DNA of 22,338 nt from Candidatus Competibacteraceae bacterium (GCA_020445045.1 JAGRHI010000183.1:10298-32635), one strand, 5' to 3'; counted from the first letter of the stretch, positions 1-8,114 are shown. Numbers and translations: made by a program. The notes: a model not told the origin generated them from the letters alone.

Positions 1-1879
1 ACCGGTAGCCGACCGAATCCACCGCCGCTCGTCCGCCCCAGTCGGTGACCCATCGGCGCATGTCCCGCCGACGTGGGTCGGCGTGAGTGGCTTCCGGGGT
101 TAGTACCGCCAGCAGCAGGTCGCGCCAGCGCTGGAGGAACAGCGCGCGATCATCGAGTTGCAGCGCCAGGAAATCGGCTTCGTCGAATCGCCGAGCCGCT
201 TGCAAGTCGTCGCGAATCTGCCGGGCGCGGGCGCCGAGCGCGTAGCCGCCGTCGCCCAGCAGATCGAGCCATGTCCCGTTCACCACCCGACCGTTGGCGG
301 TCCACAGTCGGCCGCTCGGCGGATCGACGATACGCGGGTATTCGGCGGGTTCCAGCCAGCCGTCCCAGCCGCGCCGACCGTCGGCCCAGGAAGACGGTAC
401 CCGACCCGTATAGCCGAAGCGGCGCGGAATCGGGCCGGAAAGAGTCCAGGCGACGCGACCATCGGCTCCGGCCACCAGGACGTTCTGCTCCGGCACCCCG
501 GCGCGGTTGAAAGCGTCGAGGGCGGCCTCCACCGTTTCGGATCGTTCCAGCGCCATCAGATCCAGGTTGAACGCCCGCGGCTCGTGCGCCACCCAGCGCA
601 GCGCCCGCCGCCGGCCCCGGTGATCGCGGTCCACCACCGGTCCCCAGACGGTTTCCAGAATCTCCAGCGTTGCGGGTGGTCCGTCCTTGACGCGCAGCGT
701 TTCCTGGATGTGGGTGAAGGCGCGGGGTCCGTCGGGGGTCAGGTAATGATCGTCATCGGCGCCGGGTTCCAGAATCACCAGATCGGCCCAATCGCCTTGG
801 CTGTTGGTGAAACCCCAGGCGATGTGGCCGTTGCTGCCGGCCGTGATGGCCGGCGTTCCCGGTAGGGTGACCCCGGTGATCCGCCGCTCACGGCCTTGTT
901 TGTCGGGGTAGAGCAAGGACGCCCGATACCAGATGTTGGGGACGCGCAGCGCCAGATGCATGTCGTTGGCCAGCAGCGCGCCACCGTGCGCGGTCCATTG
1001 CCCGGCGACCGCCCAATTGTTGCTGCCGCTAACCGTTTCGGAAGGGTCGGCGGCCACGGTTGGAAAGAGCGCGAAGGCCGGCGGTTGGCGCGCTCGCGCG
1101 GGCGCCGGAACGATATCGACGACCGACTGACGGCGCAGGTCGAACGTTTCGGGGCCGGGCAGGGGCGGCGAGGGAAGGGCGTGTCCCAGCAACGGTGCGT
1201 CCCATTCGGTACCGAGCGGGTCGAGAAAGTCGGCCAGGGTGGGTGGCAACCGATCGTGCAGCAGGCCACGGGTCGATTCGCGCCGCCATTGCTGGCCTTG
1301 CAGGTTCAGATACATCGCATACACCGCCAGCGGCGTATCCTCGATTCGCCAGGGTTCGGGCGCGGTCCGCAGCAGCAGGTATTCGAACGGAGGCGCGGCG
1401 AGGGCGGCCAGTCCGGTATTGACGCCGGCGGTGTAGGCGTCGATCAGGGCGCGATCTTCGGGGGGCACCGCCGCCAGCGCCTGGCGGGCACGATGGCGGA
1501 AGCGATGCAGGCGGTGGGCGCGATCCAAATCCAGCGCCGCCGGGCCGAACAAGGCCGCCAGCTCGCCGGCCGCCGTGCGCCGCAGTAGATCCATCTGAAA
1601 AAACCGTTCCTGGGCGTGGACGAAGCCAGTGGCGCGGGCGATGTCGAGCCGGTTGACGCCCCGGATGACCGGTATGCCCAGCGCATCGCGTTCGACAAGG
1701 ACCGGCGCGTCCAGCCCATTCAGTACCGTCGAGCCGTCCAATTGGGGCAGACTGCCGCGCAGTTGGCCATACAGCCAGCCGGCGGCGATGGCCAGCAGCG
1801 CCAACAGGCCGATACCGACCCGCGGCGCCCAACGGCGCCAGCGGGGGCGAATCCGTGCCCTGTCAATGGCCGTGCGCAT
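1..1879 (-). CDS. Penicillin acylase family protein (3' end beyond window)
   Basis: N-terminal nucleophile (Ntn) amidohydrolase of the penicillin/acyl-homoserine-lactone acylase family, made as one precursor that cuts itself into two chains. About 626 codons are visible; family members usually run to about 780-820 residues, so the C-terminus lies beyond base 1. Residues about 18-38 form one hydrophobic segment after an Arg-rich start, a signal peptide or anchor consistent with periplasmic location. Motifs: FVHAQERFFQMDLLR (87-101), SGSNNWAV (284-291) with Ser286 the expected autocleavage site and nucleophile, NDMHL (305-309), and VDSVGYR at the cut edge. Start ATG at 1879 has GGAG nine bases upstream. 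It diverges from the HiPIP gene. The acyl substrate (lactone, peptide or antibiotic-like amide) cannot be told from sequence. Family assignment is firm. Confidence 0.93.
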   Translation of the reverse strand, partial: MRTAIDRARIRPRWRRWAPRVGIGLLALLAIAAGWLYGQLRGSLPQLDGSTVLNGLDAPVLVERDALGIPVIRGVNRLDIARATGFVHAQERFFQMDLLRRTAAGELAALFGPAALDLDRAHRLHRFRHRARQALAAVPPEDRALIDAYTAGVNTGLAALAAPPFEYLLLRTAPEPWRIEDTPLAVYAMYLNLQGQQWRRESTRGLLHDRLPPTLADFLDPLGTEWDAPLLGHALPSPPLPGPETFDLRRQSVVDIVPAPARARQPPAFALFPTVAADPSETVSGSNNWAVAGQWTAHGGALLANDMHLALRVPNIWYRASLLYPDKQGRERRITGVTLPGTPAITAGSNGHIAWGFTNSQGDWADLVILEPGADDDHYLTPDGPRAFTHIQETLRVKDGPPATLEILETVWGPVVDRDHRGRRRALRWVAHEPRAFNLDLMALERSETVEAALDAFNRAGVPEQNVLVAGADGRVAWTLSGPIPRRFGYTGRVPSSWADGRRGWDGWLEPAEYPRIVDPPSGRLWTANGRVVNGTWLDLLGDGGYALGARARQIRDDLQAARRFDEADFLALQLDDRALFLQRWRDLLLAVLTPEATHADPRRRDMRRWVTDWGGRAAVDSVGYR

Positions 1880-1903
1880 GCGATGCCGCTCCAAAAAAGA
1901 GGA

Positions 1904-1932
1904 AATCGATCGTTGTCATTGTCGGATGTCAA
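1904..1932 (-). promoter_or_regulatory. Possible promoter of the acylase gene
   Basis: On the minus strand a perfect -35 TTGACA (1932-1927) is followed after 17 bases by a poor -10, TCGATT (1909-1904, 3 of 6). Initiation near 1897 would leave a short leader containing the GGAG ribosome site before the ATG at 1879. Only the -35 is convincing. Confidence 0.35.
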
Positions 1933-1933
1933 G

Positions 1934-1961
1934 CTGCCTTACCGGTAGTCCATGCTATCAT
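1934..1961 (+). promoter_or_regulatory. Possible extended -10 promoter of the HiPIP gene
   Basis: TGCTATCAT at 1953-1961 is an extended -10 (TGn plus TATCAT). The -35 is weak: CTGCCT at 1934-1939, 16 bases upstream, matches 3 of 6. The leader to the ATG at 2031 would be about 60 bases. It overlaps the divergent acylase promoter, so the two genes may compete for polymerase here. Confidence 0.4.
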
Positions 1962-2030
1962 TCGGACACTCGCGCGGCTGTCGTTTGCGCGGGTTTTCAC
2001 CGGCTCATAACAACTTCCGAGGAAACCACC

Positions 2031-2360
2031 ATGGCTAATCCTGTTCCCGACAACAGCCGCCGCCGCTTCATCAAGCTGACCGCCGTCGGTTTGGCCGCCG
2101 CGCCGTTCGCCAACGCGCTGTTGAGCGGAACCGCCAGAGCGGCGGATATGGTCAGCGAGACCGATCCCACGGCGGCGTCGCTGGGTTACGTGACCGACGC
2201 CACCAAGTCCGACAAGCGCAAGGATGCGGAGGCCTTTTGCCATAATTGTGGCTTGTACACCGGCAAGGACGGCGAGGAAAGCGGTCCCTGCGCGATTTTC
2301 CAGGGTAAACTGGTTCATGCCAACGGTTGGTGCACCGCCTGGACCAAGAAGGCGGCCTGA
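2031..2360 (+). CDS. hip: High-potential iron-sulfur protein (HiPIP), Tat-exported
   Basis: Small periplasmic electron carrier with one [4Fe-4S] cluster cycling between the 2+ and 3+ states, typically passing electrons from bc1-type complexes to terminal oxidases or a photosynthetic reaction centre. The 109-residue product starts with a twin-arginine signal (SRRRFIKL, 9-16), a hydrophobic stretch, and a likely cleavage site after ARA (35-37). The mature part has the four cluster cysteines Cys70, Cys73, Cys87 and Cys101 in the pattern C-x2-C-x13-C-x13-C. Start ATG 2031 has GAGGAA at 2019-2024. It is transcribed alone and faces a convergent ATP-grasp gene across a strong hairpin. Its presence favours a proteobacterium with HiPIP-linked respiration or phototrophy. 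Length and motifs fit the family fully. Confidence 0.96.
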   Translation: MANPVPDNSRRRFIKLTAVGLAAAPFANALLSGTARAADMVSETDPTAASLGYVTDATKSDKRKDAEAFCHNCGLYTGKDGEESGPCAIFQGKLVHANGWCTAWTKKAA

Positions 2361-2387
2361 ACCGGTTGAGAAGACCGTTTGAGAATT

Positions 2388-2421
2388 CAGGGGACAAGCC
2401 TTGTGCCCTGCTTGTCCCCTG
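2388..2421. terminator. Hairpin terminator between convergent genes
   Basis: Perfect 12-bp stem: CAGGGGACAAGC (2388-2399) pairs with GCTTGTCCCCTG (2410-2421) around a 10-base loop. It sits 27 bases after the HiPIP stop and 9 bases before the end of the convergent ATP-grasp gene, so it can serve both strands. There is no clean T-run on the plus strand, so it may work as a barrier or mRNA-stabilising hairpin rather than a classical intrinsic terminator. Confidence 0.7.
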
Positions 2422-2430
2422 TCTACCCCC

Positions 2431-3909
2431 TTACTTTCCCCGCTTGCGATCCAGCCGCCAGACGATGTCTTCGACGATGCCGCGATAAAGCGCTTCCTTG
2501 AGCACCGCGTCTTCGATGCCGTGATCGATGTTGGGGTTGTCGTTGACTTCGATCACCACCACGCCCTTGGCGGTCTGTTTCAAATCCACGCCGTATAAAC
2601 CGTTGCCGATCAGATTGGCCGCCTTGAGCGCCGTCCTGACCACCGTCTCCGGCGCATCCTCGACCCGGAAGGTTTTGAAATCGCCGGCGCGGGCGCCGGT
2701 CTCTTGGCCGGGCTCGTGGTTGTAGATTTGCCAGTGCTCCTTGGACATGAAGTATTGGCAGACGAACAGCGGCGTCTTGTTGAGGATGCCCACCCGCCAG
2801 TCGAATTCGGTGTAGAGAAATTCCTGTGCCAGCAGCAGGTCGGAGGACTTGAACAGCTTGCTGGCCATGTCCAGCAATTCGGTCCGGCCGTTGACCTTGA
2901 ACACCCCGCGCGAGAACGAGCCGTCGGGAATCTTCAGCACGATGGGGTAGTCGATTTCGCCATCCACCCGCTCCAGATTGCCGCGGCGGACGATGACGGT
3001 TTTCGGAGTACGGACCCGGTGGGTGCGCAGCAACTCGTCCAGATAGACCTTGTTGGTGCATTTGAGGATGGAGTCAGGGTCGTCGATGACCACCATGCCT
3101 TCGCTTTCCGCCTTTTTGGCGAAGGTATAGGTGTAGTGGTCGATGCCGGTGGTTTCGCGGATGAACAAGGCATCGAATTCGGCCAGTCGGCCGAAGTCCT
3201 TCTTCTCGATCAGTTCGACATTGACTCCACATTCGCGGCCGGTCTTGATGAATTGTTGCAGGGCCTTGGGATTGGAGGGCGGCAGGTCCTCCTTGGGGTT
3301 ATGTAACATCGCCAGATCGTAGCGGTAATTGTTGCGGACCCGCGGTTGCCGCCAGCGCCGGCTGAGATAAGCCGCCAGCGCCCCGAGAAACAGCTCCTCC
3401 TGCTCGGTCGACAGCGAATGCAGGTGCAGGGCCTTGAGGGTGGCGATGCGCCACTTGCCTTGCAACCGAAATTCCACCCGCAGCAGCGGTGAGCGGAAGG
3501 CGTCGAACAGTTGCCGGGCCAGTTCCTGCAACTCCTTGGCGGCGCATTGGCCGAAGAAGATATCCAGTTCGAAAGCCGTGGCGGTGAAGCCGGGTCGAGG
3601 CTTGCCCAGCACCTGCTGGACGTGGTCGTCCAGGTCCTCGATATCCAGGCTGTAGATCGATTTGCGGCTGAGGTCGTTGAGGGTGCGTACGCTGGGGATC
3701 ACCCGGTGGTGTCGAGCCTCGGCCAGCAGTGAGCAGTAGTAACCGACACTCAAGTAACGATAGCCGCGGCACAGGTTGAGTACCCGCAGGTTGCGACCGG
3801 TGGAGTATTCGGGCTTGGCCAGGTAGTCCTTGGCGGCGACGACGGGTAGTTTGGGAAAATGGGGTTTCCATTCGGTGGGATTTTCCACCAGGATGATGTG
3901 ATCGGCCAT
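2431..3909 (-). CDS. RimK-like ATP-grasp ligase with RLAN-type N-terminal domain
   Basis: Predicted ATP-dependent carboxylate-amine ligase of the RimK/glutathione-synthetase ATP-grasp fold, 492 residues. The N-terminal half (about 1-200) resembles the RimK-like ATP-grasp N-terminal (RLAN) domain. The C-terminal part is ATP-grasp: LFIRETTGIDHYTY (248-261), a substrate/ATP section with KIPDGSFSRGV (326-336), AQEF (361-364), DWRVGI (370-375) and the metal-binding VIEVNDNPN (452-460; Glu454, Asn456). It is longer than RimK itself (about 300 residues) because of the extra N-terminal domain. It starts 43 bases after the upstream GNAT/C39 gene on the same strand, with AGGA upstream of the ATG. Known for the family: ligation of amino acids to a peptide or protein end. 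Inferred here: formation of a peptide-like product or protein tag with its partner. The substrate is unknown. Confidence 0.88.
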   Translation of the reverse strand: MADHIILVENPTEWKPHFPKLPVVAAKDYLAKPEYSTGRNLRVLNLCRGYRYLSVGYYCSLLAEARHHRVIPSVRTLNDLSRKSIYSLDIEDLDDHVQQVLGKPRPGFTATAFELDIFFGQCAAKELQELARQLFDAFRSPLLRVEFRLQGKWRIATLKALHLHSLSTEQEELFLGALAAYLSRRWRQPRVRNNYRYDLAMLHNPKEDLPPSNPKALQQFIKTGRECGVNVELIEKKDFGRLAEFDALFIRETTGIDHYTYTFAKKAESEGMVVIDDPDSILKCTNKVYLDELLRTHRVRTPKTVIVRRGNLERVDGEIDYPIVLKIPDGSFSRGVFKVNGRTELLDMASKLFKSSDLLLAQEFLYTEFDWRVGILNKTPLFVCQYFMSKEHWQIYNHEPGQETGARAGDFKTFRVEDAPETVVRTALKAANLIGNGLYGVDLKQTAKGVVVIEVNDNPNIDHGIEDAVLKEALYRGIVEDIVWRLDRKRGK

Positions 3910-3952
3910 CGGTGCGAAGCGTCCTGATAAAGCGAGTGTGCGGTTAAGGCGG

Positions 3953-5071
3953 TTAAGTGGCCGGTGGTTCGGAGCGGCGGTTGGAACGATAGAGGATCAG
4001 CACGGCTTTTTGCGCGACCTTGCCATAGCGAGCCATGCGCTGGAACTCCCGGTGTGAAATCGGCATATTGACGGAATCGGTGACGGTTTCGCCGTTTTCG
4101 ACATCGACGAACGGGTCGTGGACATAGATGCAGTGATCGTCGAAACCAGTGACGACCACCCAATGTGGGAAGCGCTCGCCATAGATCCGGTAGGAACTGA
4201 TCAGCACCAACGGGATACCGCCGGCTTCGAATTTCCGCCGTAGTTCGTCCACGTCCAGGCTGCCGCGATGCAAGGCGACCGGCAACTGGCTTAATTCTTC
4301 GATCCAGTCTTCCTGCACCAGTCGCATCACTTCCTTTTTTTCCGGGCTGCGCACCGAATCGACCAGGAACACACCGTCTTCGTTGACGTGGATCTCCAGG
4401 TCGAAACCACGTCGATAGGACGACAGCGCCAGTCCATAGGGGCCGCAACCGCCGTGACCGGCGGTCATGAAGATGGTGGTGGCCTCGCGCCACAGCCGCA
4501 GTTCCAGCTTGCGATCCAGTTCGAGTGTAGGGTCCAGTGCCTTCATGGCCATCATCAGCGCCGCTGGGCCGCAGGTGAAATCGAGGGTCTGCTGATAGTA
4601 GGGAACCTTGACCAAGTCGAGTTGGAGTTGCGGAACCAAGCGCTTTTCGAAGCGCAGCGCGGCCATGTGGTCTTCGTAATAATCCAGCACTTCCTTGAAC
4701 TGGCGATAGCCGTGGCGGCGGAACAGGTTCAGCGAAGGGGCGTTGTCGCGGCGGACCTCCAGCCGCATCGACACGCAATCCCGTTCCAGGGCGACGGTCT
4801 CGGCGGCTTCCAGCAGGCGGTCGCCGATCTTACAGCGAGCGAAGTCCGAGTGGACGGCGATGGAGTACAAGCGGGCCATCGAGGTGCCGCGCGAGAACAG
4901 CAGCAGCACGTAGCCACGAATGCGACCGGTATCTTCCTCGACCAGCGTCATCGCATTACCGCGGGTCAGCAAGTGACGGAAGCTGCGGCGGGACAGCCGG
5001 TCGCTGCTGAAACAGCGGTTTTCGATGGCCAACAGGGCTGGAATGTCGTCCAGGATAGCGGCGCGCGGCAT
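3953..5071 (-). CDS. GNAT acetyltransferase fused to C39-like cysteine peptidase
   Basis: Two-domain protein of 372 residues. Residues 1 to about 145 form a GNAT acyl-CoA transferase: DDIPALLAIE near the start, then LYSIAVHSDFARCKIGDRLLEAA (68-90) covering the beta4 strand and pyrophosphate loop, and NLFRRHGYRQ (115-124). Residues about 150-360 are a papain-like/C39 peptidase with Gln161, the catalytic Cys167 in DFTCGPAA, His303 in FPHWVVV and Asp319 in VHDPF, so the triad looks intact. Start ATG 5071 was chosen because the sequence upstream in frame to 5266 is not GNAT-like and would overlap argE; its ribosome site is weak. It is the first gene of a two-gene unit with the ATP-grasp ligase. 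Family knowledge suggests acylation plus proteolysis of a peptide; the peptide is not identified here. Confidence 0.87.
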   Translation of the reverse strand: MPRAAILDDIPALLAIENRCFSSDRLSRRSFRHLLTRGNAMTLVEEDTGRIRGYVLLLFSRGTSMARLYSIAVHSDFARCKIGDRLLEAAETVALERDCVSMRLEVRRDNAPSLNLFRRHGYRQFKEVLDYYEDHMAALRFEKRLVPQLQLDLVKVPYYQQTLDFTCGPAALMMAMKALDPTLELDRKLELRLWREATTIFMTAGHGGCGPYGLALSSYRRGFDLEIHVNEDGVFLVDSVRSPEKKEVMRLVQEDWIEELSQLPVALHRGSLDVDELRRKFEAGGIPLVLISSYRIYGERFPHWVVVTGFDDHCIYVHDPFVDVENGETVTDSVNMPISHREFQRMARYGKVAQKAVLILYRSNRRSEPPAT

Positions 5072-5183
5072 GGCGGATTTCAGGGCAAGGCGGTTCCAGA
5101 CTGGAAAGTCGGGCGAGCGAACGGGGATGGGCAAGACGGCTTGGCGACAACGGCCAGGACAAGCGCGGGATACCAACCGGTGA

Positions 5184-5206
5184 ATGTTGTTATTATCTCG
5201 CAACAT
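5184..5206. promoter_or_regulatory. Inverted repeat in the divergent argE / GNAT-C39 intergenic region
   Basis: ATGTTG (5184-5189) and CAACAT (5201-5206) form a perfect 6-bp inverted repeat around 11 bases that include TATTAT, a possible -10. It lies 25 bases before argE. It could be an operator. It is not a good match to the ArgR box, sharing only the leading TGAAT. Confidence 0.3.
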
Positions 5207-5231
5207 CCACCGCCATCGCCAGTGAAAACTC

Positions 5232-6392
5232 ATGCCGATCTCGTCAAGCCCGTTACTGAATCGCATTCGTCAACTGATCGCCATCCCCTCGGTCAGCAGC
5301 GTGTCGCCGCGGTTCGATCAGAGCAACCGGCCGGTGGTCGATCTGCTGGCCAATTGGCTGGAAGATGCCGGTTTCGCGGTGCGCGTCGAACCACTGCCAG
5401 AGCGGCCGGACAAGGCCAATCTGATCGCCACGCTGGGGGCGGGGCCGGGTGGGTTGGTGCTGGCCGGGCACACCGATACGGTGCCGTTCGACGCCGGGCG
5501 CTGGCGCCATGATCCGTTTGGCGGAGAGGTGGCGGACGGGCGGATTTACGGCCTGGGCACGGCCGACATGAAATCCTTCCTGGCGCTGGCGCTGGAGGCG
5601 GCGCGGGAGTTCACGGCGGGTTCGTTGCGCCAGCCGCTGGTGATTTTGGCCACGGCGGACGAGGAAAGCAGCATGCATGGCGTGCGGGCGCTGGCGGCGG
5701 CTGGCCAGCCGCTGGGCCGGCACGCGCTGATCGGCGAGCCGACCGGGCTGAAACCGGTGCGGATGCACAAGGGCATCCTGATGGAAGCGATCCGGCTGGA
5801 AGGCCGCTCCGGCCATTCCAGCAATCCGGCGCTGGGCGTGAGCGCCCTGGAGGGCATGCATCGGGTGATCGGCGAGCTGCTGCGCTGGCGGGCGGAATTG
5901 CAGGCGAGCCATCGCAATCCACTGTTCGAGGTCGAGGTGCCGACCCTCAATCTGGGGCACATCCACGGCGGCGACAATCCCAACCGGATCTGCGCCGACT
6001 GCGAGCTGCACATCGATATTCGACCACTGCCGGGGATGTCGTTGGTGGATCTGCGCGGCGAGTTGCACGGCCGGTTGGCTCGATTGCTGGCCGATAGCGA
6101 GTTGCGGCTGGATTTCCTGCCGCTGTTCGAAGGGATCGAGGCGCTGGAAACGCCGGCGGCGGCCGCCATCGTGCGGGCAACCGAGGAACTGACCGGTGCG
6201 CCGGCTGGGGTGGTGAGTTTCGGCACCGAGGGGCCATATCTGAATGCCTTGGGCATGGAGACGGTGATTCTCGGTCCCGGCGATGTGGAATGCGCCCATC
6301 AGCCGAACGAATTTCTGTCGCTGGCGACGATTCAGCCGACGCTGGATCTGCTGCGGGGGCTGATCGGGCGGTTTTGCTTGCCATCCGCATGA
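5232..6392 (+). CDS. argE: Acetylornithine deacetylase
   Basis: Zinc metallohydrolase of the M20 family that removes acetate from N2-acetylornithine to give ornithine in arginine synthesis; cytoplasmic. The 386-residue length fits ArgE. Metal and catalytic residues appear at near-E. coli positions: His80 and Asp82 (GHTDTVP), Asp112 (GTADMK), Glu144/Glu145 (ADEES), Glu169 (GEPTGLKP) and His356 (CAHQPNEF). The dimerisation lid is marked by GRSGHSS (191-197). The ATG at 5232 gives the expected N-terminus, though its ribosome site is poor (GTGAAAA). It diverges from the GNAT/C39 gene and is joined by an ATGA overlap to an AEC transporter, so the two are probably translated together. ArgE is more likely than succinyl-diaminopimelate desuccinylase given GEPTGLKP and overall similarity. 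Confidence 0.92.
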   Translation: MPISSSPLLNRIRQLIAIPSVSSVSPRFDQSNRPVVDLLANWLEDAGFAVRVEPLPERPDKANLIATLGAGPGGLVLAGHTDTVPFDAGRWRHDPFGGEVADGRIYGLGTADMKSFLALALEAAREFTAGSLRQPLVILATADEESSMHGVRALAAAGQPLGRHALIGEPTGLKPVRMHKGILMEAIRLEGRSGHSSNPALGVSALEGMHRVIGELLRWRAELQASHRNPLFEVEVPTLNLGHIHGGDNPNRICADCELHIDIRPLPGMSLVDLRGELHGRLARLLADSELRLDFLPLFEGIEALETPAAAAIVRATEELTGAPAGVVSFGTEGPYLNALGMETVILGPGDVECAHQPNEFLSLATIQPTLDLLRGLIGRFCLPSA

Positions 6393-7306
6393 GCAACCTC
6401 CCCCTGATTCTCGGGGCGCTGGGGCCGATCTTCGCGCTGATCCTACTGGGCTTGGGCCTGCGGCGGCTGGGGTTTCCGGGCGACGGATTCTGGCCGGCCG
6501 CCGAGCGACTGACCTATTTTCTACTGTTTCCGGCCCTGCTGGTGAACCGCTTGGCACCGGCGCGGCTGGAGGAATACGCGGTCGGGCCGGTGGCGGTGGT
6601 GGTGGTGGTCTTATTGTTGGGGATGACGGCGTTGGCGTATACGCTACGGCCGTGGTTGGGAGTGGACGGACCGGCCTTTAGCTCGGTATACCAGGGCGCG
6701 ATCCGCTTTAATACTTATGTGGGGTTGGCGGTGGCGCTGGCGATGTTTCACGCCGAGGGCGGCACGGTGGCGGCGCTGGTGATGGCGCTCATGATCCCGT
6801 TGATCAACGTGCTGTGCGTGCTGGTGCTGAGCGCGCACGCCGGTGGTTCGATCAGTGTGACTGGGGTGTTGCGGGGCTTGATCACCAATCCGCTGATCCT
6901 GGCCTGTCTGGTCGGGATTGGTTTAAATCTCAGTGGGATCGGCTTGCCGTGGGGTTCGGCGGCGGTGCTGGATATTCTGGCGCGGGCGGCGCTGCCGTTG
7001 GGTCTGCTGGCGGTGGGCGCGGGCTTGCGGCTGGCGGCGCTGAACCGGCCAGGCTTGCTGGTCGCGGTCAGCACGCTGAAACTGTTGGCATTGCCGGCGC
7101 TGGTGGCGACGCTGTGTGGGTTGGTGCAACCGGGCCGCTTGGAGACGGCGGTCTTGATGACCTTTGCCGCGCTGCCGGGATCGTCCACCGCCTATATCCT
7201 GGCACGGCAACTGGGTGGCGACGCGCCGTTGATGGCGGCGATCGTGACGGTGGAAACCGGGCTGGCGCTGGTGACGCTGCCGGCGGTGCTGGTATGGGTG
7301 GTTTAG
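6389..7306 (+). CDS. AEC-family transporter (auxin-efflux-carrier-like permease)
   Basis: Inner-membrane permease of 305 residues, hydrophobic throughout with about ten membrane segments, as in the AEC family (bacterial relatives move malate, malonate and other carboxylates). Visible features include the N-terminal LGPIFALILLGLGLRR segment, RFNTYVGLAVAL in the middle and a C-terminal half containing ALPGSSTAYILARQLG. The start is the ATG at 6389 that overlaps the argE stop as ATGA; the frame is open further upstream but only inside argE. The overlap implies translational coupling, so its substrate may relate to arginine or acetylated intermediates, but that is inference. No terminator is seen before the next gene 28 bases on. 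Confidence 0.88.
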   Translation: MSNLPLILGALGPIFALILLGLGLRRLGFPGDGFWPAAERLTYFLLFPALLVNRLAPARLEEYAVGPVAVVVVVLLLGMTALAYTLRPWLGVDGPAFSSVYQGAIRFNTYVGLAVALAMFHAEGGTVAALVMALMIPLINVLCVLVLSAHAGGSISVTGVLRGLITNPLILACLVGIGLNLSGIGLPWGSAAVLDILARAALPLGLLAVGAGLRLAALNRPGLLVAVSTLKLLALPALVATLCGLVQPGRLETAVLMTFAALPGSSTAYILARQLGGDAPLMAAIVTVETGLALVTLPAVLVWVV

Positions 7307-7334
7307 TTGATATACGTGGTGGAGCGGAGGGGTC

Positions 7335-7895
7335 ATGGCCGCGATGGTGCAATTACCACGACATAAGCTGACGGTGGTCGATTTTCAGCGGCTTGGCGCG
7401 GCGGGGATTCTGACCGAGGCCGACCGCGTGGAACTGATCGATGGGGAGTTGATGGATATGGCGCCGATTAACAGCCTGCATGCGGATTATGTGGATCGGT
7501 TGGCGCAGATTCTGACGATTCAGAATTATGGCGATTATCGAGTGCGGGTTCAGAACCCAGTGCAACTGGATGAAAATAGCGAAGTGGTGCCGGACTTGGC
7601 GCTGGTGGTGAATCGTGGTTATCGCGACGCGCATCCGACTGCGGGAGATGTGCTGCTGTTGATCGAGGTGGCGGACACCACGATGGCTTACGATCGGGAG
7701 TTGAAGATTCCTTTATACGCCCGGCATGGCATCCCGGAGGTTTGGCTGTTGGATGCGACGGAGGGACGGATGGACTGCCATCGGGAACCGGTGTTGGGAA
7801 ATTATCGGGAGAGCCGGACAGCGGAACCCGATGAGACATTGACCTTGGAACGATTGCCGGAGGTCCGGGTCCATTTGGCGGCGCTATGGCGTTGA
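7335..7895 (+). CDS. Uma2 family (DUF820) PD-(D/E)xK nuclease-fold protein
   Basis: 186-residue protein of the Uma2/DUF820 family, which has a restriction-endonuclease-like fold and is found in many copies in cyanobacteria and some proteobacteria. Visible core: VELIDGELMDMAP (32-44), then EVVPDLALV with the conserved Pro-Asp, LLIEVADTTMAYDRELKIPLYARHGIPEVWLLD with the Glu/Lys active-site pattern, and a short C-terminal tail. GGAGCGGAGGGG lies directly upstream of the ATG, an excellent ribosome site. The biological role of the family is not settled. It begins a patch of accessory genes between argE and the glycan locus. Confidence 0.9.
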   Translation: MAAMVQLPRHKLTVVDFQRLGAAGILTEADRVELIDGELMDMAPINSLHADYVDRLAQILTIQNYGDYRVRVQNPVQLDENSEVVPDLALVVNRGYRDAHPTAGDVLLLIEVADTTMAYDRELKIPLYARHGIPEVWLLDATEGRMDCHREPVLGNYRESRTAEPDETLTLERLPEVRVHLAALWR

Positions 7896-7960
7896 TCAGA
7901 ATCAAAAAAGCTTGCGGCAAGGTGGAATTTGGATCTTGCGCCGGCAGTTGATGCTGTGCT

Positions 7961-8092
7961 TTGGCGAACATCGATGCGGTACTGATGGCGATTGCCGGAA
8001 CGGGTTCGGAGGAGACGCTGTTTCCAGAGACTTGTCCGTTTGAGCTGGAACAGGTCATGAGCGAGCGCGATGCATGGGACTTAATGCCTTAG
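7961..8092 (+). pseudogene. Remnant of a DUF29 family gene (C-terminal end)
   Basis: An open stretch of 43 codons ending in TAG reads LANIDAVLMAIAGTGSEE then LFPETCPFELEQVM and ends DAWDLMP. This resembles the C-terminal end of DUF29 proteins, which typically finish with an E-T-x-P-x-x-C-P-x-x-L-E-Q-x-L-x-x-x-x-x-P pattern. The frame is closed by TGA at 7949-7951 just upstream and no full-length gene fits, so most of the gene has been lost. The remaining 7896-7960 shows no other gene. The assignment rests on remembered family pattern only. Confidence 0.4.
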
Positions 8093-8114
8093 TTTATAAG
8101 GTGTATTTTGGCTA

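Noticed and set aside
73..1948. Several long plus-strand open frames across the start of the window
   Set aside because: They are antisense shadows of the GC-rich penicillin acylase gene, full of Arg, Pro and Gly, while the minus-strand frame shows family motifs.
5181..5198. ArgR operator before argE
   Set aside because: Only TGAAT and a displaced ATT match; the second half-site is missing.
5072..5266. Longer N-terminus for the GNAT/C39 protein
   Set aside because: The extra residues do not resemble GNAT proteins and would overlap the start of argE; the ATG at 5071 gives the expected beginning.
4388..5512. 374-codon plus-strand open frame
   Set aside because: Runs antisense through the GNAT/C39 gene and into argE in the wrong frame; Gln/Ala-rich composition typical of an antisense shadow.
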